In this document: one piece after another, positions 17,375-26,381 of the stretch
Numbering within the stretch: position 1 is the first letter of the stretch
Layout: each line of letters opens with the position of its first letter
NCBI RefSeq assembly: GCF_002259585.1
Contig: NZ_MWWS01000004.1
Location: 558,001 to 622,000 of the forward strand
DNA: 64,000 nt
Origin: Bombiscardovia coagulans
GTDB taxonomy: Bacteria > Actinomycetota > Actinomycetes > Actinomycetales > Bifidobacteriaceae
Direction of reading: 5' to 3'
Notes under the pieces: generated by a model
Databases searched by the model: none
Seen by the model: only the letters and a program-made list of their open reading frames with translations
What the model was told of the DNA's origin: nothing
Position numbers and translations under genes: made by a program

Positions 17375-20116
17375 TCACTTAGCCCTTTGAGATGCCTCCT
17401 CAGTCGCTGTTACTCCCTGACGTGCTATCCGCCTTGCGTGACCTTCAGCTTGAGAAATACCGTAATATGCAGCAATAGCGATATCTTTTATATCCTCAAT
17501 TTGTGGAATCCGCGGATTAGCAGGAGTGCATTGATCTTCGTAAGCTCGTACACCTATGTGATCAAGGATGCTCCAGAAATATTCCTCATCGACACCTGCG
17601 GCCTCGAAGTTGGAATCCATACCAAGCTTGTTATCACGATAATCTTCTAAAGCTTGAGCGTACTTCTCAACAGCATCAGCAGGAGATGAAGACTGAATCC
17701 CTATTGCTTTCGCTAATTCCTGGTAGCGCTCCGCTGCAATGTACTCACTATACTTCGGCCAAGAGGTAGGTTCCTGAGGAACTTGCCCGTTATACCGCAC
17801 TACGTAGGGTAGAAGAATGGCATTAGTGCGACCATGGATAAGGTGGCACAAGGCACCTATAGTGTGCGCCATACCGTGGCACATACCTAAGAAAGATGAG
17901 CCAAAGGCCATGCCAGCCATGGTTGCAGCATTGTGCATCTTCTCTTGAGCTCGGATCTTACCCTCCCCCGGCTCCTCATTAACAGAAGGAGCTAGGTTAT
18001 CCCAAATCAATTGGGCAGCGCGCAGAGCCATGGCATCGGTGTAATCGTTAGCATACACCGAAACAAAGGCTTCGGTTGCGTGAGTAAGCGCATCAAAACC
18101 AGAATCGCAAGCCAGGCTCTTAGGCTGAGTGCGGGCCAAAACAGGATCGACGATGGCCACTGATGGTGTCAAAGCATAATCAGTAATCGGATATTTGTAG
18201 CCGGTCTTGTGATCAGTAATAACAGCAAAAGGCGTTACTTCTGAACCTGTGCCAGAAGAGGTAGGGATGCAGATCAACTTCGCTTTATTCCCGAGTGGAG
18301 GAATTTTAAAGGCACGCTTGCGAATATCGAAGAACTTCTCGCGTACATCAGAGAAAGCGATATCGGGATGCTCATAGAGTAACCACATAATCTTTGCTGC
18401 ATCCATGGGAGAACCACCACCAACAGCAATGATGGTGTCGGGTTTAAACTCCTCACGCATCATCTGAGCGCCTCGCTCAACGGTTTCTACGCTTGGTTCT
18501 GGTTCAACATAATCAATGGTCCGGAAGGTTACTGGCTCCTGACGCGCACGCAGCTGGTCGATAATCTTGTCAACCACCCCCAACTGTTCCATAACCTTAT
18601 CGCAGACGATGACTGCCCGATGGATGCCGAACATATCACGCAAATACTTAATGGAATTAGGCTCGAAGTATGTTTTAGCAGGCACTTTGAACCATTGCAT
18701 ATTGTTGTTCCTCCGCGCTATCCGCTTGACGTTGATAAGGTTGACAGCCTGAACGTTGCCAGACACAGAATTCCCACCGTAGGACCCACAACCCAGAGTG
18801 AGTGAAGGAGCAATAGCGTTGTAGATGTCACCGATACCACCGAGGGAAGATGGTTGGTTCCAAATAATACGACAGGCATGCATGCGTATTCCAAACTCAC
18901 GGACCAGTTCTTCGTTGTCAGTGTGAATAGCGGCAGTGTGGCCTGCACCGTGAACCAACATCTGCTCACACATCTCGAAGGCCTGCTCTTTGTTATCCGC
19001 TGTCAGTACAGCTTGAACAGGAGCCAGCTTCTCCATAGTGAGAGGTTCCATCTCACCAACTTCCTTGCACTCAGCAGCGAGGATGGTGGCATCCTCAGGA
19101 ATCTCGAAGCCAGCTTCACGAGCTATGTACTGAGGAGACTTACCGGGTACTACCGAATTGAGCTTAGGAGCAGGAGCACCTTCACCAGGGTAAGCAGTCA
19201 CTCCAAACATGTACCGTTCCAGGAGAGCTTTTTCTTGCGCATTCACGAAGTATGCCTTCCGATGCTTCATCTCCGTAACTAACCGAGCGTACACATCCTG
19301 GTGAGCTATGATTGCCTGCTCTGTAGCACAGATCATACCGTAGTCAAAATGCTTAGAAAGGATAAGATCGTTGACCGCTCGAGAAATGTTAACATTTGCA
19401 TCTACATACGCTGGTGCATTGCCAGCTCCAACACCAAGGGCAGGTTTGCCTGATGAATAAGCAGCCTTTACCATGCCTGGACCACCAGTAGCTAGGATGG
19501 TTGCCACACCAGGATGCTTCATCAATGCACCAGTCGCTTCAACAGAGGGGTGCTCAATCCACTGGATACAATTGTCTGGCGCACCAGCGGCTATAGCAGC
19601 ATCACGTACAATTCGGGCAGCTTGCGCCGATGACCGCTGCGCAAAAGGATGGAAGCCAAATACAATAGGGCAGCGGGTTTTCAGAGCAATTAAGGACTTG
19701 AAAATGGTTGTTGACGTCGGATTGGTCACCGGAGTCACTCCAGCAACCACACCCACTGGTTCTGCGATCTCTACAATGCCATCGACATCATCTTCCCTGA
19801 TTACACCAACGGTGCGCTGATGAGCCAGATGGTTAGTCACATGCTCACAGGCGAAAATATTTTTGGTTGCCTTATCTTCTACCAGACCTCGCCCCGTCTC
19901 TTCGACGGCCATTTGAGCTAGTTCTAGGTGCTTATTCAAAGCAGCGATAGAAGCCTTGGCAACAATCCGGTCAACCTGCTCTTGATTGAGCTCCTCAAAC
20001 GCCTTCAGTGCAACTTGAGCCTGAGCTACTAGGTTATCTACTTCAACTTGAGCCTCAGTCTTGGCCTGCTCGTTATTGCTTGCTTCTTGTGTTACTTCCT
20101 TTTGTGCCGAAACCAC
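17375..20116 (-). CDS. adhE: Bifunctional acetaldehyde-CoA / alcohol dehydrogenase
   Basis: Reduces acetyl-CoA to acetaldehyde and then ethanol, regenerating two NAD+ per acetyl unit in mixed-acid fermentation. The product has 913 residues. The N-terminal aldehyde dehydrogenase domain (about 35-450) contains GVVAGVTPVTNPTSTT and the catalytic Cys in DYGMICATEQA. The C-terminal iron-type alcohol dehydrogenase (about 480-890) carries AVGGGSPMDAAKIMWLLYEHP, SGTGSEVTPFAVI and the metal site GMCHGMAHTIGALCHLIHGRTNA. The GTG at 20116 was taken because AAGGAGG lies just upstream; a TTG five codons earlier overlaps that site. A Rex-type operator lies about 100 bases upstream. Confidence 0.97.
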   Translation of the reverse strand: MVSAQKEVTQEASNNEQAKTEAQVEVDNLVAQAQVALKAFEELNQEQVDRIVAKASIAALNKHLELAQMAVEETGRGLVEDKATKNIFACEHVTNHLAHQRTVGVIREDDVDGIVEIAEPVGVVAGVTPVTNPTSTTIFKSLIALKTRCPIVFGFHPFAQRSSAQAARIVRDAAIAAGAPDNCIQWIEHPSVEATGALMKHPGVATILATGGPGMVKAAYSSGKPALGVGAGNAPAYVDANVNISRAVNDLILSKHFDYGMICATEQAIIAHQDVYARLVTEMKHRKAYFVNAQEKALLERYMFGVTAYPGEGAPAPKLNSVVPGKSPQYIAREAGFEIPEDATILAAECKEVGEMEPLTMEKLAPVQAVLTADNKEQAFEMCEQMLVHGAGHTAAIHTDNEELVREFGIRMHACRIIWNQPSSLGGIGDIYNAIAPSLTLGCGSYGGNSVSGNVQAVNLINVKRIARRNNNMQWFKVPAKTYFEPNSIKYLRDMFGIHRAVIVCDKVMEQLGVVDKIIDQLRARQEPVTFRTIDYVEPEPSVETVERGAQMMREEFKPDTIIAVGGGSPMDAAKIMWLLYEHPDIAFSDVREKFFDIRKRAFKIPPLGNKAKLICIPTSSGTGSEVTPFAVITDHKTGYKYPITDYALTPSVAIVDPVLARTQPKSLACDSGFDALTHATEAFVSVYANDYTDAMALRAAQLIWDNLAPSVNEEPGEGKIRAQEKMHNAATMAGMAFGSSFLGMCHGMAHTIGALCHLIHGRTNAILLPYVVRYNGQVPQEPTSWPKYSEYIAAERYQELAKAIGIQSSSPADAVEKYAQALEDYRDNKLGMDSNFEAAGVDEEYFWSILDHIGVRAYEDQCTPANPRIPQIEDIKDIAIAAYYGISQAEGHARRIARQGVTATEEASQRAK

Positions 20117-20216
20117 GGCCCCTCCTTGCAACAGCCTTCTTTGGTGTCACTCTCTATAGGCAACTTCCTGATAGATCAGGCACCCGATCTCAATTCAATA
20201 CACTGGCACACGTAAA

Positions 20217-20234
20217 GTGTGACCAATATCACAA
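20217..20234 (-). promoter_or_regulatory. Rex-type redox operator upstream of adhE
   Basis: The 18-base palindrome GTGTGA-N6-TCACAA matches the Rex consensus TTGTGA-N6-TCACAA at all but one position. It lies about 100 bases upstream of the adhE start. Rex releases DNA when NADH/NAD+ rises, which fits control of a fermentative alcohol dehydrogenase. Confidence 0.75.
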
Positions 20235-20374
20235 TTTACTGGAAGGACCGTATTTTGCTGTCTCTCAGGTAAGAAAGTTCACTTATCAGGCGTGTCGCAA
20301 ACATTAATGAGTCATAGATGCTCGTTTTGCGCACATAAGTTTGCAAGTCTTGACAATATTCATCACAGGCGCGC

Positions 20375-21451
20375 TCACCGAGTCTTGAAGTAGTGGAAGA
20401 GCTGTGACTCACGTATCAAGACACCAGTTCCCAAAGCACCGAGCATGGTACCCATATCCAAGGTTAGTGGCGAGCGCAAAGCCGTCAAGAGCACCTGTAC
20501 GGCACCCGCAGGTGCTAACACGTAACTGAGTGCTGTCAAGATACCAATGGCAGCAGCAGTGCCCAATGTCAACCAGACCAGTGTCTCTACACCAATCGTC
20601 AGAAGCTGGGAACTCTTGTCTTCTCCCACATGAAGAGCTCCAGCATATTCCAAACGCCGGCGAACCACTGTCCAAATACCAAACAGGGTTCCCAGAGCCA
20701 AAGACAAGTATGGCATCCAACGCGTTAGCCTTGCCCGATAGGAAGCAAGCCCGTTATAATGCGCATCAAAACCCTTGTTTAAAGACGTAGTTGCACCTGC
20801 TTTATCATCCCCATCACCTACCGGTTGAGCTACCCTCATCAGGGCATCTAAATCCGGTGAACGAGGCCATTGCTTCGCCCAGCATTCTTGAAAATTCCCA
20901 TCCGATGTAGCAACCGGTGTGACCAGAGCATAGGCCAGCCGGGTATCGCGACCATCATTGGGCCAATCAAATATACCTGCGATATGTGCATTACCGTAGT
21001 CAGTAGGCAGCATTGAGCCAACACTCAAACCAAAATCGTGAGCTAAACTTCGCGACACCCATACGCCCGTTGGATCCACAGGCTTCGAAGATCCAGCAGC
21101 AAGAATAGAGAGAAGGCCGGCGGAAACTTGAAAGGAAGCTAGGTCCATACCAGGTGTAGCCAAAGGTGTTATTTGAGGACCCTTGCGGATGGCTCCTGCA
21201 TAATTGGGCCCTCCCCCAGCCTGAGTAAGTCGTTCACAGGTGACCCCATCAATATTGTCGCCCAAAAGTATCGTCACATCTGCATCTGCCTGCACCCTTG
21301 TCTTAGCTTGATTTTGTAGACCGGTGATGGTCAAAACTTCATAGCCTCCCGTCAGCAAGCCCAGACTCAATGTGACAAGCACCATCAGTGCCAGTTTGGC
21401 GGTACCGCACGTTAGGTTCCTCCACGCCTCGGAACAGATAGAAGACAATCT
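20375..21451 (-). CDS. ABC exporter permease, FtsX/MacB-like
   Basis: Membrane subunit of a three-component exporter with the ATPase and adaptor genes directly upstream. The product has about 359 residues. One N-terminal membrane segment (about 20-44) precedes an external domain of some 180 residues. Three C-terminal segments follow (about 248-266, 288-310, 325-350). This is the MacB/FtsX topology. The substrate is not deducible. The reading frame opens at ATG 21452-21454 and overlaps the ATPase stop by four bases (ATGA), showing translational coupling. Confidence 0.85.
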   Translation of the reverse strand, partial: RLSSICSEAWRNLTCGTAKLALMVLVTLSLGLLTGGYEVLTITGLQNQAKTRVQADADVTILLGDNIDGVTCERLTQAGGGPNYAGAIRKGPQITPLATPGMDLASFQVSAGLLSILAAGSSKPVDPTGVWVSRSLAHDFGLSVGSMLPTDYGNAHIAGIFDWPNDGRDTRLAYALVTPVATSDGNFQECWAKQWPRSPDLDALMRVAQPVGDGDDKAGATTSLNKGFDAHYNGLASYRARLTRWMPYLSLALGTLFGIWTVVRRRLEYAGALHVGEDKSSQLLTIGVETLVWLTLGTAAAIGILTALSYVLAPAGAVQVLLTALRSPLTLDMGTMLGALGTGVLIRESQLFHYFKTR

Positions 21452-22167
21452 CATCGTTGCCTCCCAGTCTCATTGACTGCATTACTGGCCAGTTCAACGA
21501 CCGTTTCCTTACGGGTATCATCCAATACTTCTGGAGGCACGAGGTTACTATGGTTAGTCTCGCTTGGTGCATAATCGGCAAGGTCAATGGCTCGCTGACA
21601 AGCTTCACGGGTATCTGTGTCGTGCGTTGCAACAACAACAGCCATGCCCTGTCCAGCCAAATTACCTAATACCCGGCTTATCGAGTGTGCCGTGCGTGTA
21701 TCAAGCTGGGCAGTGGGTTCATCAACTAATAAGAGGTCGGGGCGGGAACAGACAGCACGCGCTAGCATAAGGCGCTGGGCCTCACCACCAGAGAGTGCCG
21801 AAAATGGACGCATAGCAGTTGCTTCGAGATCAAAGAGCCGTAAGGCATCATAAGCACAGATTTCCGCCTGCCTCCGTCGTTCCCCCTTTGCTAGCAGAGG
21901 AAGGACAACGTGGTCAAGTGCTGTGCGCTGAGCTACTCCATATGGGTTTTGGAAGACCCATCCAATTCGACCAACCCCCTCCAAATGCACTGCGCCAGTA
22001 GTCGGTACCTGCCAACCAGCCAAAATAGACATGAGCGTAGACTTACCACAACCCGAGGGGCCACACACTGCTAGGGTCTGACCTGGTTCAACACTAAAGG
22101 TCAGATGCTCAAAGAGGATGTCAGTGCCAGCAAAGCGATGGCCTAAATCTTCTACGTTTACGAACAT
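21451..22167 (-). CDS. ABC exporter ATP-binding protein
   Basis: Cytoplasmic ATPase of the exporter. The product has 238 residues: Walker A GPSGCGKSTLMS (about 35-46), Q-loop WVFQNPYGV, signature LSGGEAQRLMLARAV, Walker B LLLVDEPTAQLD and H-loop VATHD. It overlaps the adaptor gene upstream by ten bases and the permease downstream by four, so the three form one operon. About 25 residues of a non-conserved tail follow the ATPase core. Confidence 0.95.
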   Translation of the reverse strand: MFVNVEDLGHRFAGTDILFEHLTFSVEPGQTLAVCGPSGCGKSTLMSILAGWQVPTTGAVHLEGVGRIGWVFQNPYGVAQRTALDHVVLPLLAKGERRRQAEICAYDALRLFDLEATAMRPFSALSGGEAQRLMLARAVCSRPDLLLVDEPTAQLDTRTAHSISRVLGNLAGQGMAVVVATHDTDTREACQRAIDLADYAPSETNHSNLVPPEVLDDTRKETVVELASNAVNETGRQR

Positions 22168-23255
22168 TGCACACGTGCCAGTCCTGGACCTACATCTACC
22201 TGTTGCATCTTATCTGCTGCTTGCGGATTACTCTCTTCTAACTGAACCAAGCTCACCCCAAGCTCAGAGCCAACGATGGAGACTTTACTTACTTTTCCTT
22301 CTGATGCAATACAACCCTTATTCTCTTTTATCCCCACAATAGCGGCAGCTGGTATGCGAAGTGCTTTTACCGGTTGAGCGAACGCAAGAGCGCCATCCAG
22401 GCCAGCTTTCAGTTCTTCTTCCTTGTATCCAGCAAACTCCGGCTTAGAAGCCACCTTGCTGCAAAAAACTCCATCTGTTATTTCTGTAGAGCCAGCCGGC
22501 AGCCTAGTAGACTCTCCAAAAATGGTAATAATCTGCTCACGGTTGAGCGGCTTCCCGTTCTTAATGGTGAGCTTAGTGATAGTACCCGGAACCTCAGCAA
22601 TCGGTGCCCCAGCTTGAACTGTCATACCAGTTTGTTGCACCCAAGAGGAAATATTGACTGCCTGTGCCGGCAACCAGACAATGCTCTCTAATGTAAAGTC
22701 ACCTTTCGGCGTGATCCCGTTGTCTTTCAAGAGTTGACGCCAGCCTGCTGCCGTAGCTGACGTGTAGGAAGTAGGAGAATATGATGAAGCATAACCTAGC
22801 CGTGATAACTCAGCATTCAGCGCTTTAACATCATTACCAACATCTCCGGGTTTCAAATCTCTGTACGGAGGCGTCTCCAGAGCAAGTGCCAACACCGGCC
22901 GATCATTTACACTAAAAGCCGTTTGACCAGATGTCAACGTCGAAGAAGCAGACAAAGCTGTCAGCGTGCCAGCCATATTACTTACTAGCTCACGCTTGGC
23001 GCTGATGTAAGGAATCACACTCACCTGTTTACGACCCTCATAGGTCTGGTGAGCCACCGGCGCCGAGGTCACAGTTGCAGGCGCGCTGAGAAGTTGAGGT
23101 GCTTTATCAGGCAACACAAGAGCACACACGCCCACACTCACAGCAACTGCAACCACGACTGCAACCACAACCCACTGCCAACCCACAGCCTTCACCCGAG
23201 GAGCTTCCTGTTGCGAAGCAGTTGAGCTTAACTGAAGTCTTGTATTGGTAGCCAT
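22158..23255 (-). CDS. Membrane-anchored adaptor (HlyD/efflux periplasmic-adaptor-like)
   Basis: The product has 365 residues. One membrane anchor (about 26-48) is followed by an extracytoplasmic part. Residues about 135-185 look like a peptidoglycan-binding-like helical unit (LKPGDVGNDVKALNAELSRLGY). Later parts carry lipoyl/barrel-like strands typical of MacA/HlyD adaptors (QAGAPIAEVPGTITKLTIKNG and a C-terminal IPAAAIVG block). It is coupled to the ATPase gene (ten-base overlap). It probably links the transporter to the cell wall or delivers substrate; the function is inferred from the operon. Confidence 0.8.
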   Translation of the reverse strand: MATNTRLQLSSTASQQEAPRVKAVGWQWVVVAVVVAVAVSVGVCALVLPDKAPQLLSAPATVTSAPVAHQTYEGRKQVSVIPYISAKRELVSNMAGTLTALSASSTLTSGQTAFSVNDRPVLALALETPPYRDLKPGDVGNDVKALNAELSRLGYASSYSPTSYTSATAAGWRQLLKDNGITPKGDFTLESIVWLPAQAVNISSWVQQTGMTVQAGAPIAEVPGTITKLTIKNGKPLNREQIITIFGESTRLPAGSTEITDGVFCSKVASKPEFAGYKEEELKAGLDGALAFAQPVKALRIPAAAIVGIKENKGCIASEGKVSKVSIVGSELGVSLVQLEESNPQAADKMQQVDVGPGLARVQCS

Positions 23256-23293
23256 TCAAACCTTCTGTCCACTATGTTCCCCGTCAAAGGTCA

Positions 23294-23998
23294 TTACTGT
23301 TTTCTGACATCATATAAAGAAATGCCATTGGGCACTAAACAGTCTTGAACAGGGGTGCTGAAGATATTGATACTTGCCTCAGGCCCTTTCTCTATATCCT
23401 TGTTTAACTGTTTAAGGCTATAGTTTTTGGGGACTGCACTGGATTTATGCAAGCAGTCTAGAGCTGCCTCATGCGGATTAGAGTACAGGTTGGGATTACC
23501 TACCTGCATTTCGTATACCAAGGCAACATATGACTCGTATTCATCGGCACATGTTTGGAAATCACGTTGGATCTTGTCAGAATTGGACTTTTCATCTGGA
23601 GGAATTTCATAGGCCTGGTTATAGATGCCGGTGCTGGTTCTTGTAAAGGCAATGTTGCCATGCCCTTTTTCTGTAAAACACCGCTTAAACAGACCCCAAG
23701 CATTTTCATAGTCGCCAGCGCTCATTGAACCTTCTCGAACAACTTTTTCGAGAAGGTTTCGCTGAAAGTCAGAGGGAGAATCTTCCCGTATAACCTTGCT
23801 CGCAAAATCTGATATCGAAGACGCTAACTTACCACCAGTGCTTTGATAAACTTGCTCAGTGCTGCTATGAGATGGCGATCCCGAATCGCGAGATTCATCA
23901 GCACCTTCCGTCCCAACACCACATGCAGAAAGGCAGAACAATAGGGAACAACAAATAGCGCAGATACAACAACCAATCCCTCTCCTCTTGGCTACCAT
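23294..23998 (-). CDS. Putative lipoprotein, first gene of the exporter operon
   Basis: Family not recognised. The product has about 234 residues from ATG 23998 (an adjacent GTG is equally possible), 42 codons inside the longest reading frame. The N-terminus MVAKRRGIGCC is followed by a hydrophobic stretch and a lipobox LSAC near residue 26, so it is probably lipid-anchored. The mature part has a Ser/Glu-rich linker and helical segments with four more Cys (RCF, TCADE, DCLHK, DCLVP). It ends 38 bases before the adaptor gene, so co-transcription is likely. A decayed paralogue lies upstream at 24590-25130. Confidence 0.7.
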   Translation of the reverse strand: MVAKRRGIGCCICAICCSLLFCLSACGVGTEGADESRDSGSPSHSSTEQVYQSTGGKLASSISDFASKVIREDSPSDFQRNLLEKVVREGSMSAGDYENAWGLFKRCFTEKGHGNIAFTRTSTGIYNQAYEIPPDEKSNSDKIQRDFQTCADEYESYVALVYEMQVGNPNLYSNPHEAALDCLHKSSAVPKNYSLKQLNKDIEKGPEASINIFSTPVQDCLVPNGISLYDVRKQ

Positions 23999-24124
23999 CA
24001 CTTGATATTCCTTACATCTGTATGCTTGTAGTGAGGTCTCAAAGCACTGAGACGGACCAACTGCGCTCTCGCCAGTATCGTGATGCAGATTTCCCCTTAA
24101 GCGTAAGAGTATAAAGCAACACAT

Positions 24125-24589
24125 GGTACAAATGCAAGTTCAGCAAGCTCTACTTTTGAGCCCAAGCCATACTTCTAGACTAGGAAGGACAGCATCACAA
24201 CTATGTGTTTGACAGATGACAGAACGATTGGACGTGCAAGAGCTTTTGTGTATATCTGAAGTTGATGGGGAAGATATTCGTACTGGATTCACTTTCAAAA
24301 AAAAAACGAAGGTGCTTGTCACAGCCCACAGAACCACCACAACGATATGCTTCATAGCAGGATTTTGCCTAGTAGGTGCCCTTTACTCGCCGCAAGCGCA
24401 CAGACATCCCGTGGCTGCCTAAAGCTACAATCCACGAGCTGCTAGCTGTTGATGACAGCTACATGCAGTCATTCAAGCTTCTTCTCAGACAACGCTGGAG
24501 AATAAACTGTCTGCTTCCATCCCTCCGCTAGTTCAAAAAACCTAACAAGCTGGACATAGCGCTTCTGTTAGCACTACCTTACGGTCTAG
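24125..24589. other. Non-coding stretch between lipoprotein gene and its relic
   Basis: No gene could be supported. A plus-strand frame at 24216-24422 (68 codons, one hydrophobic stretch TTTICFIAGFCLVGALYS) has no ribosome-binding site and no recognisable relatives. It contains a run of ten A (24297-24306), where slippage could change frame. The remainder looks like unselected spacer. Confidence 0.3.
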
Positions 24590-25130
24590 TTCTTTAACAG
24601 GGCATTCGCTCGATGCAACCAGTACGCGGCTGCCTCATTCTGGTTCGCACACAGGTGCAGCATTCCCAACTTGTTTTCATATACATCAGTACCGCCAGGG
24701 TGAACTCTTGCGAGCCGGTATTATAGTTCTGACGGCACTTGTCCCCGATTTCATGATGCTTATCAGCCGTATCCGCAACCGAACCATAAATACCATTACA
24801 TTACCGGTTTTCCACTATTTAAATCAGCAGAGCCCTGTCCAACCATACTGCATTTAAGCTGTCCCCCAAAAGCATTTCATAATCAGCAATGAGCATGGAA
24901 CCCTCTTGCACATTTTTCGCAAGAGGTCCTTCTGAAAACCGCGGAACTGTGCTGAAAAAGTATGACGCTAGCGAAATCAGCAATCGAAGTAGCTAATGCA
25001 CTCGCCTGACAGGCGCCCAATGAGCCTTGTTGTTGACTGTGAAATGTCAGAAGACCCATTCCCGTCCGCATCAGATCCTCTACCACAGGCAGAGCAGGTG
25101 ATGTTTTCACTAACCTACAAACTGCATTTG
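24590..25130 (-). pseudogene. Decayed paralogue of the 23.3 kb lipoprotein gene
   Basis: Reading the minus strand across several frames gives blocks that align in order with the intact lipoprotein. There is a lipobox-like TCSACGRGSDADGNGSSDIS against LSACGVGTEGADESRDSG. ALATSIADFAS matches KLASSISDFAS. EGSMLIADYEMLLG matches EGSMSAGDYENAWG. NGIYGSV matches TGIYNQA. YENKLGMLHLCANQNEAAAY matches YEMQVGNPNLYSNPHEAALD, followed by LHRANALLKN against LHKSSAVPKN. Frame changes and stops interrupt it, and it lacks the C-terminal region. The order and spacing of the matches make a duplicated, inactivated gene the best explanation. Confidence 0.75.
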
Positions 25131-25138
25131 CATACACA

Positions 25139-25179
25139 ACAGCCCTTGCGAGTCCACACTGTGAACAAGCAAGGGCTGT
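25139..25179 (-). terminator. Hairpin after rpsI
   Basis: Eleven-base perfect stem ACAGCCCTTGC / GCAAGGGCTGT about 26 bases after the rpsI stop. No clear T run follows on the minus strand. It is probably the 3' end of the rplM-rpsI transcript. Confidence 0.5.
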
Positions 25180-25204
25180 GATATAGCTTGATAGCCTGAT
25201 GCTT

Positions 25205-25696
25205 TTAACGCTTCGAGAACTGAGGAGCGCGACGGGCCTTATGCAGACCTGCCTTCTTGCGCTCGACGATACGAGCATCACGAGTCAGGAAGCCAGCCTT
25301 TTTAAGGGCTGCACGGTTGGCATCGCGATCAATAGCATTGAGAGCGCGGGCCACACCCAAGCGGACTGCTCCAGCCTGACCGGTCACGCCACCACCGTCG
25401 ACGAGAACCTTAACGTCAAACTTACCTTCGAGCTTCAGGAGCACGATAGGAGAGTTAACTTCGCGCTGGTGCAGGCGGGAGGGGAAGTACTCCTCCAGGC
25501 TGTGGCCATTAATGGTCCACTTGCCAGTGCCAGGAACCAGACGGACACGAGCTACTGCTTCCTTACGACGGCCAGTGCCGTATCCCGGAGCAATCGTTGA
25601 AGTGCCAGTACCGGCACCAGCGTTTGTTTCAGAAGTGTACGATGCCGCGTTCTGCTCTGCTTCGAGAACCGCGGAGCTGTTGTTATTTTCAGCCAT
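25205..25696 (-). CDS. rpsI: 30S ribosomal protein S9
   Basis: Head protein whose C-terminal tail reaches P-site tRNA. The product has 163 residues. A 40-residue Ala/Thr/Asn-rich leader ([15 protein letters not shown]) precedes the core [33 protein letters not shown]. The tail is the expected [11 protein letters not shown]. It follows rplM by 23 bases. Confidence 0.98.
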   Translation of the reverse strand: MAENNNSSAVLEAEQNAASYTSETNAGAGTGTSTIAPGYGTGRRKEAVARVRLVPGTGKWTINGHSLEEYFPSRLHQREVNSPIVLLKLEGKFDVKVLVDGGGVTGQAGAVRLGVARALNAIDRDANRAALKKAGFLTRDARIVERKKAGLHKARRAPQFSKR

Positions 25697-25719
25697 AGTA
25701 ATCTTGTCTCCCTTCGGTT

Positions 25720-26169
25720 CTACTTAGCCTGTTGTGAGACCTGAGTGATGGTGTACTCTACAGGTTTCTGGGCTTCGTGCTTGTGGTCTTCGCCTGCGTA
25801 TACATGCAGACGGGACATCTGGGCGCGTGACAGCTTGTTCTTAGGCAGCATACCCTTGACAGCAGTGGAAATAATCCGCTCTGGGTTGTTCTGCATGAGC
25901 TCGCCGTAGGAGTCACGACGCAGACCGCCGGGACGACCTGAGTGAGTGTAGAGCACCTTGCCATCCTTGTTGCCAGTTAGAGCAACCTTGGAGGCATTAA
26001 TGACGATAACGTGGTTACCAGAGTCGGCGTGAGGTGCGAATGTTGGCTTGTTCTTACCGCGTAACAGGTTTGCAACCTGTGCAGCTAAACGACCAAGCAC
26101 CATATCAGATGCGTCGACGATGTACCAGTCGTGAGTTAGATCGGCTGGCTTAGGGGTGAACGTTTTCAC
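25720..26169 (-). CDS. rplM: 50S ribosomal protein L13
   Basis: Early-assembly protein of 149 residues: [49 protein letters not shown] and [32 protein letters not shown]. It forms the conserved rplM-rpsI operon. Its leader of about 150 bases starts at a good promoter (26326-26354). Confidence 0.98.
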   Translation of the reverse strand: MKTFTPKPADLTHDWYIVDASDMVLGRLAAQVANLLRGKNKPTFAPHADSGNHVIVINASKVALTGNKDGKVLYTHSGRPGGLRRDSYGELMQNNPERIISTAVKGMLPKNKLSRAQMSRLHVYAGEDHKHEAQKPVEYTITQVSQQAK

Positions 26170-26325
26170 AGTTTCAACCTTTTCCTTGCATTGTGTTTCG
26201 GGCTGTCCGCAGCGCTGTTAAGGCAACGTGCAAACGACCGCATTATCCGTGGGCTCCCTGCAAGTCCTAAACGGCGAGTGGGAAAAGCGCTTTGAGGACC
26301 CCTGAGGGAAACACAACATTACACA

Positions 26326-26354
26326 ATTGTAGCGCGCCCTTAGACAAGCTTCAA
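26326..26354 (-). promoter_or_regulatory. rplM-rpsI promoter
   Basis: On the minus strand TTGAAG (26349-26354), a 17-base spacer and TACAAT (26326-26331). The predicted transcript would carry about 150 untranslated bases before rplM, room for a leader control element; none was recognised by eye. Confidence 0.6.
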
Positions 26355-26381
26355 GCTCAGAAGCACAGGCATGTCACATAC

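Noticed and set aside
24216-24422. Small plus-strand frame with a hydrophobic stretch and a ten-A run
   Set aside because: No ribosome-binding site or recognisable family; kept only as part of the intergenic description.
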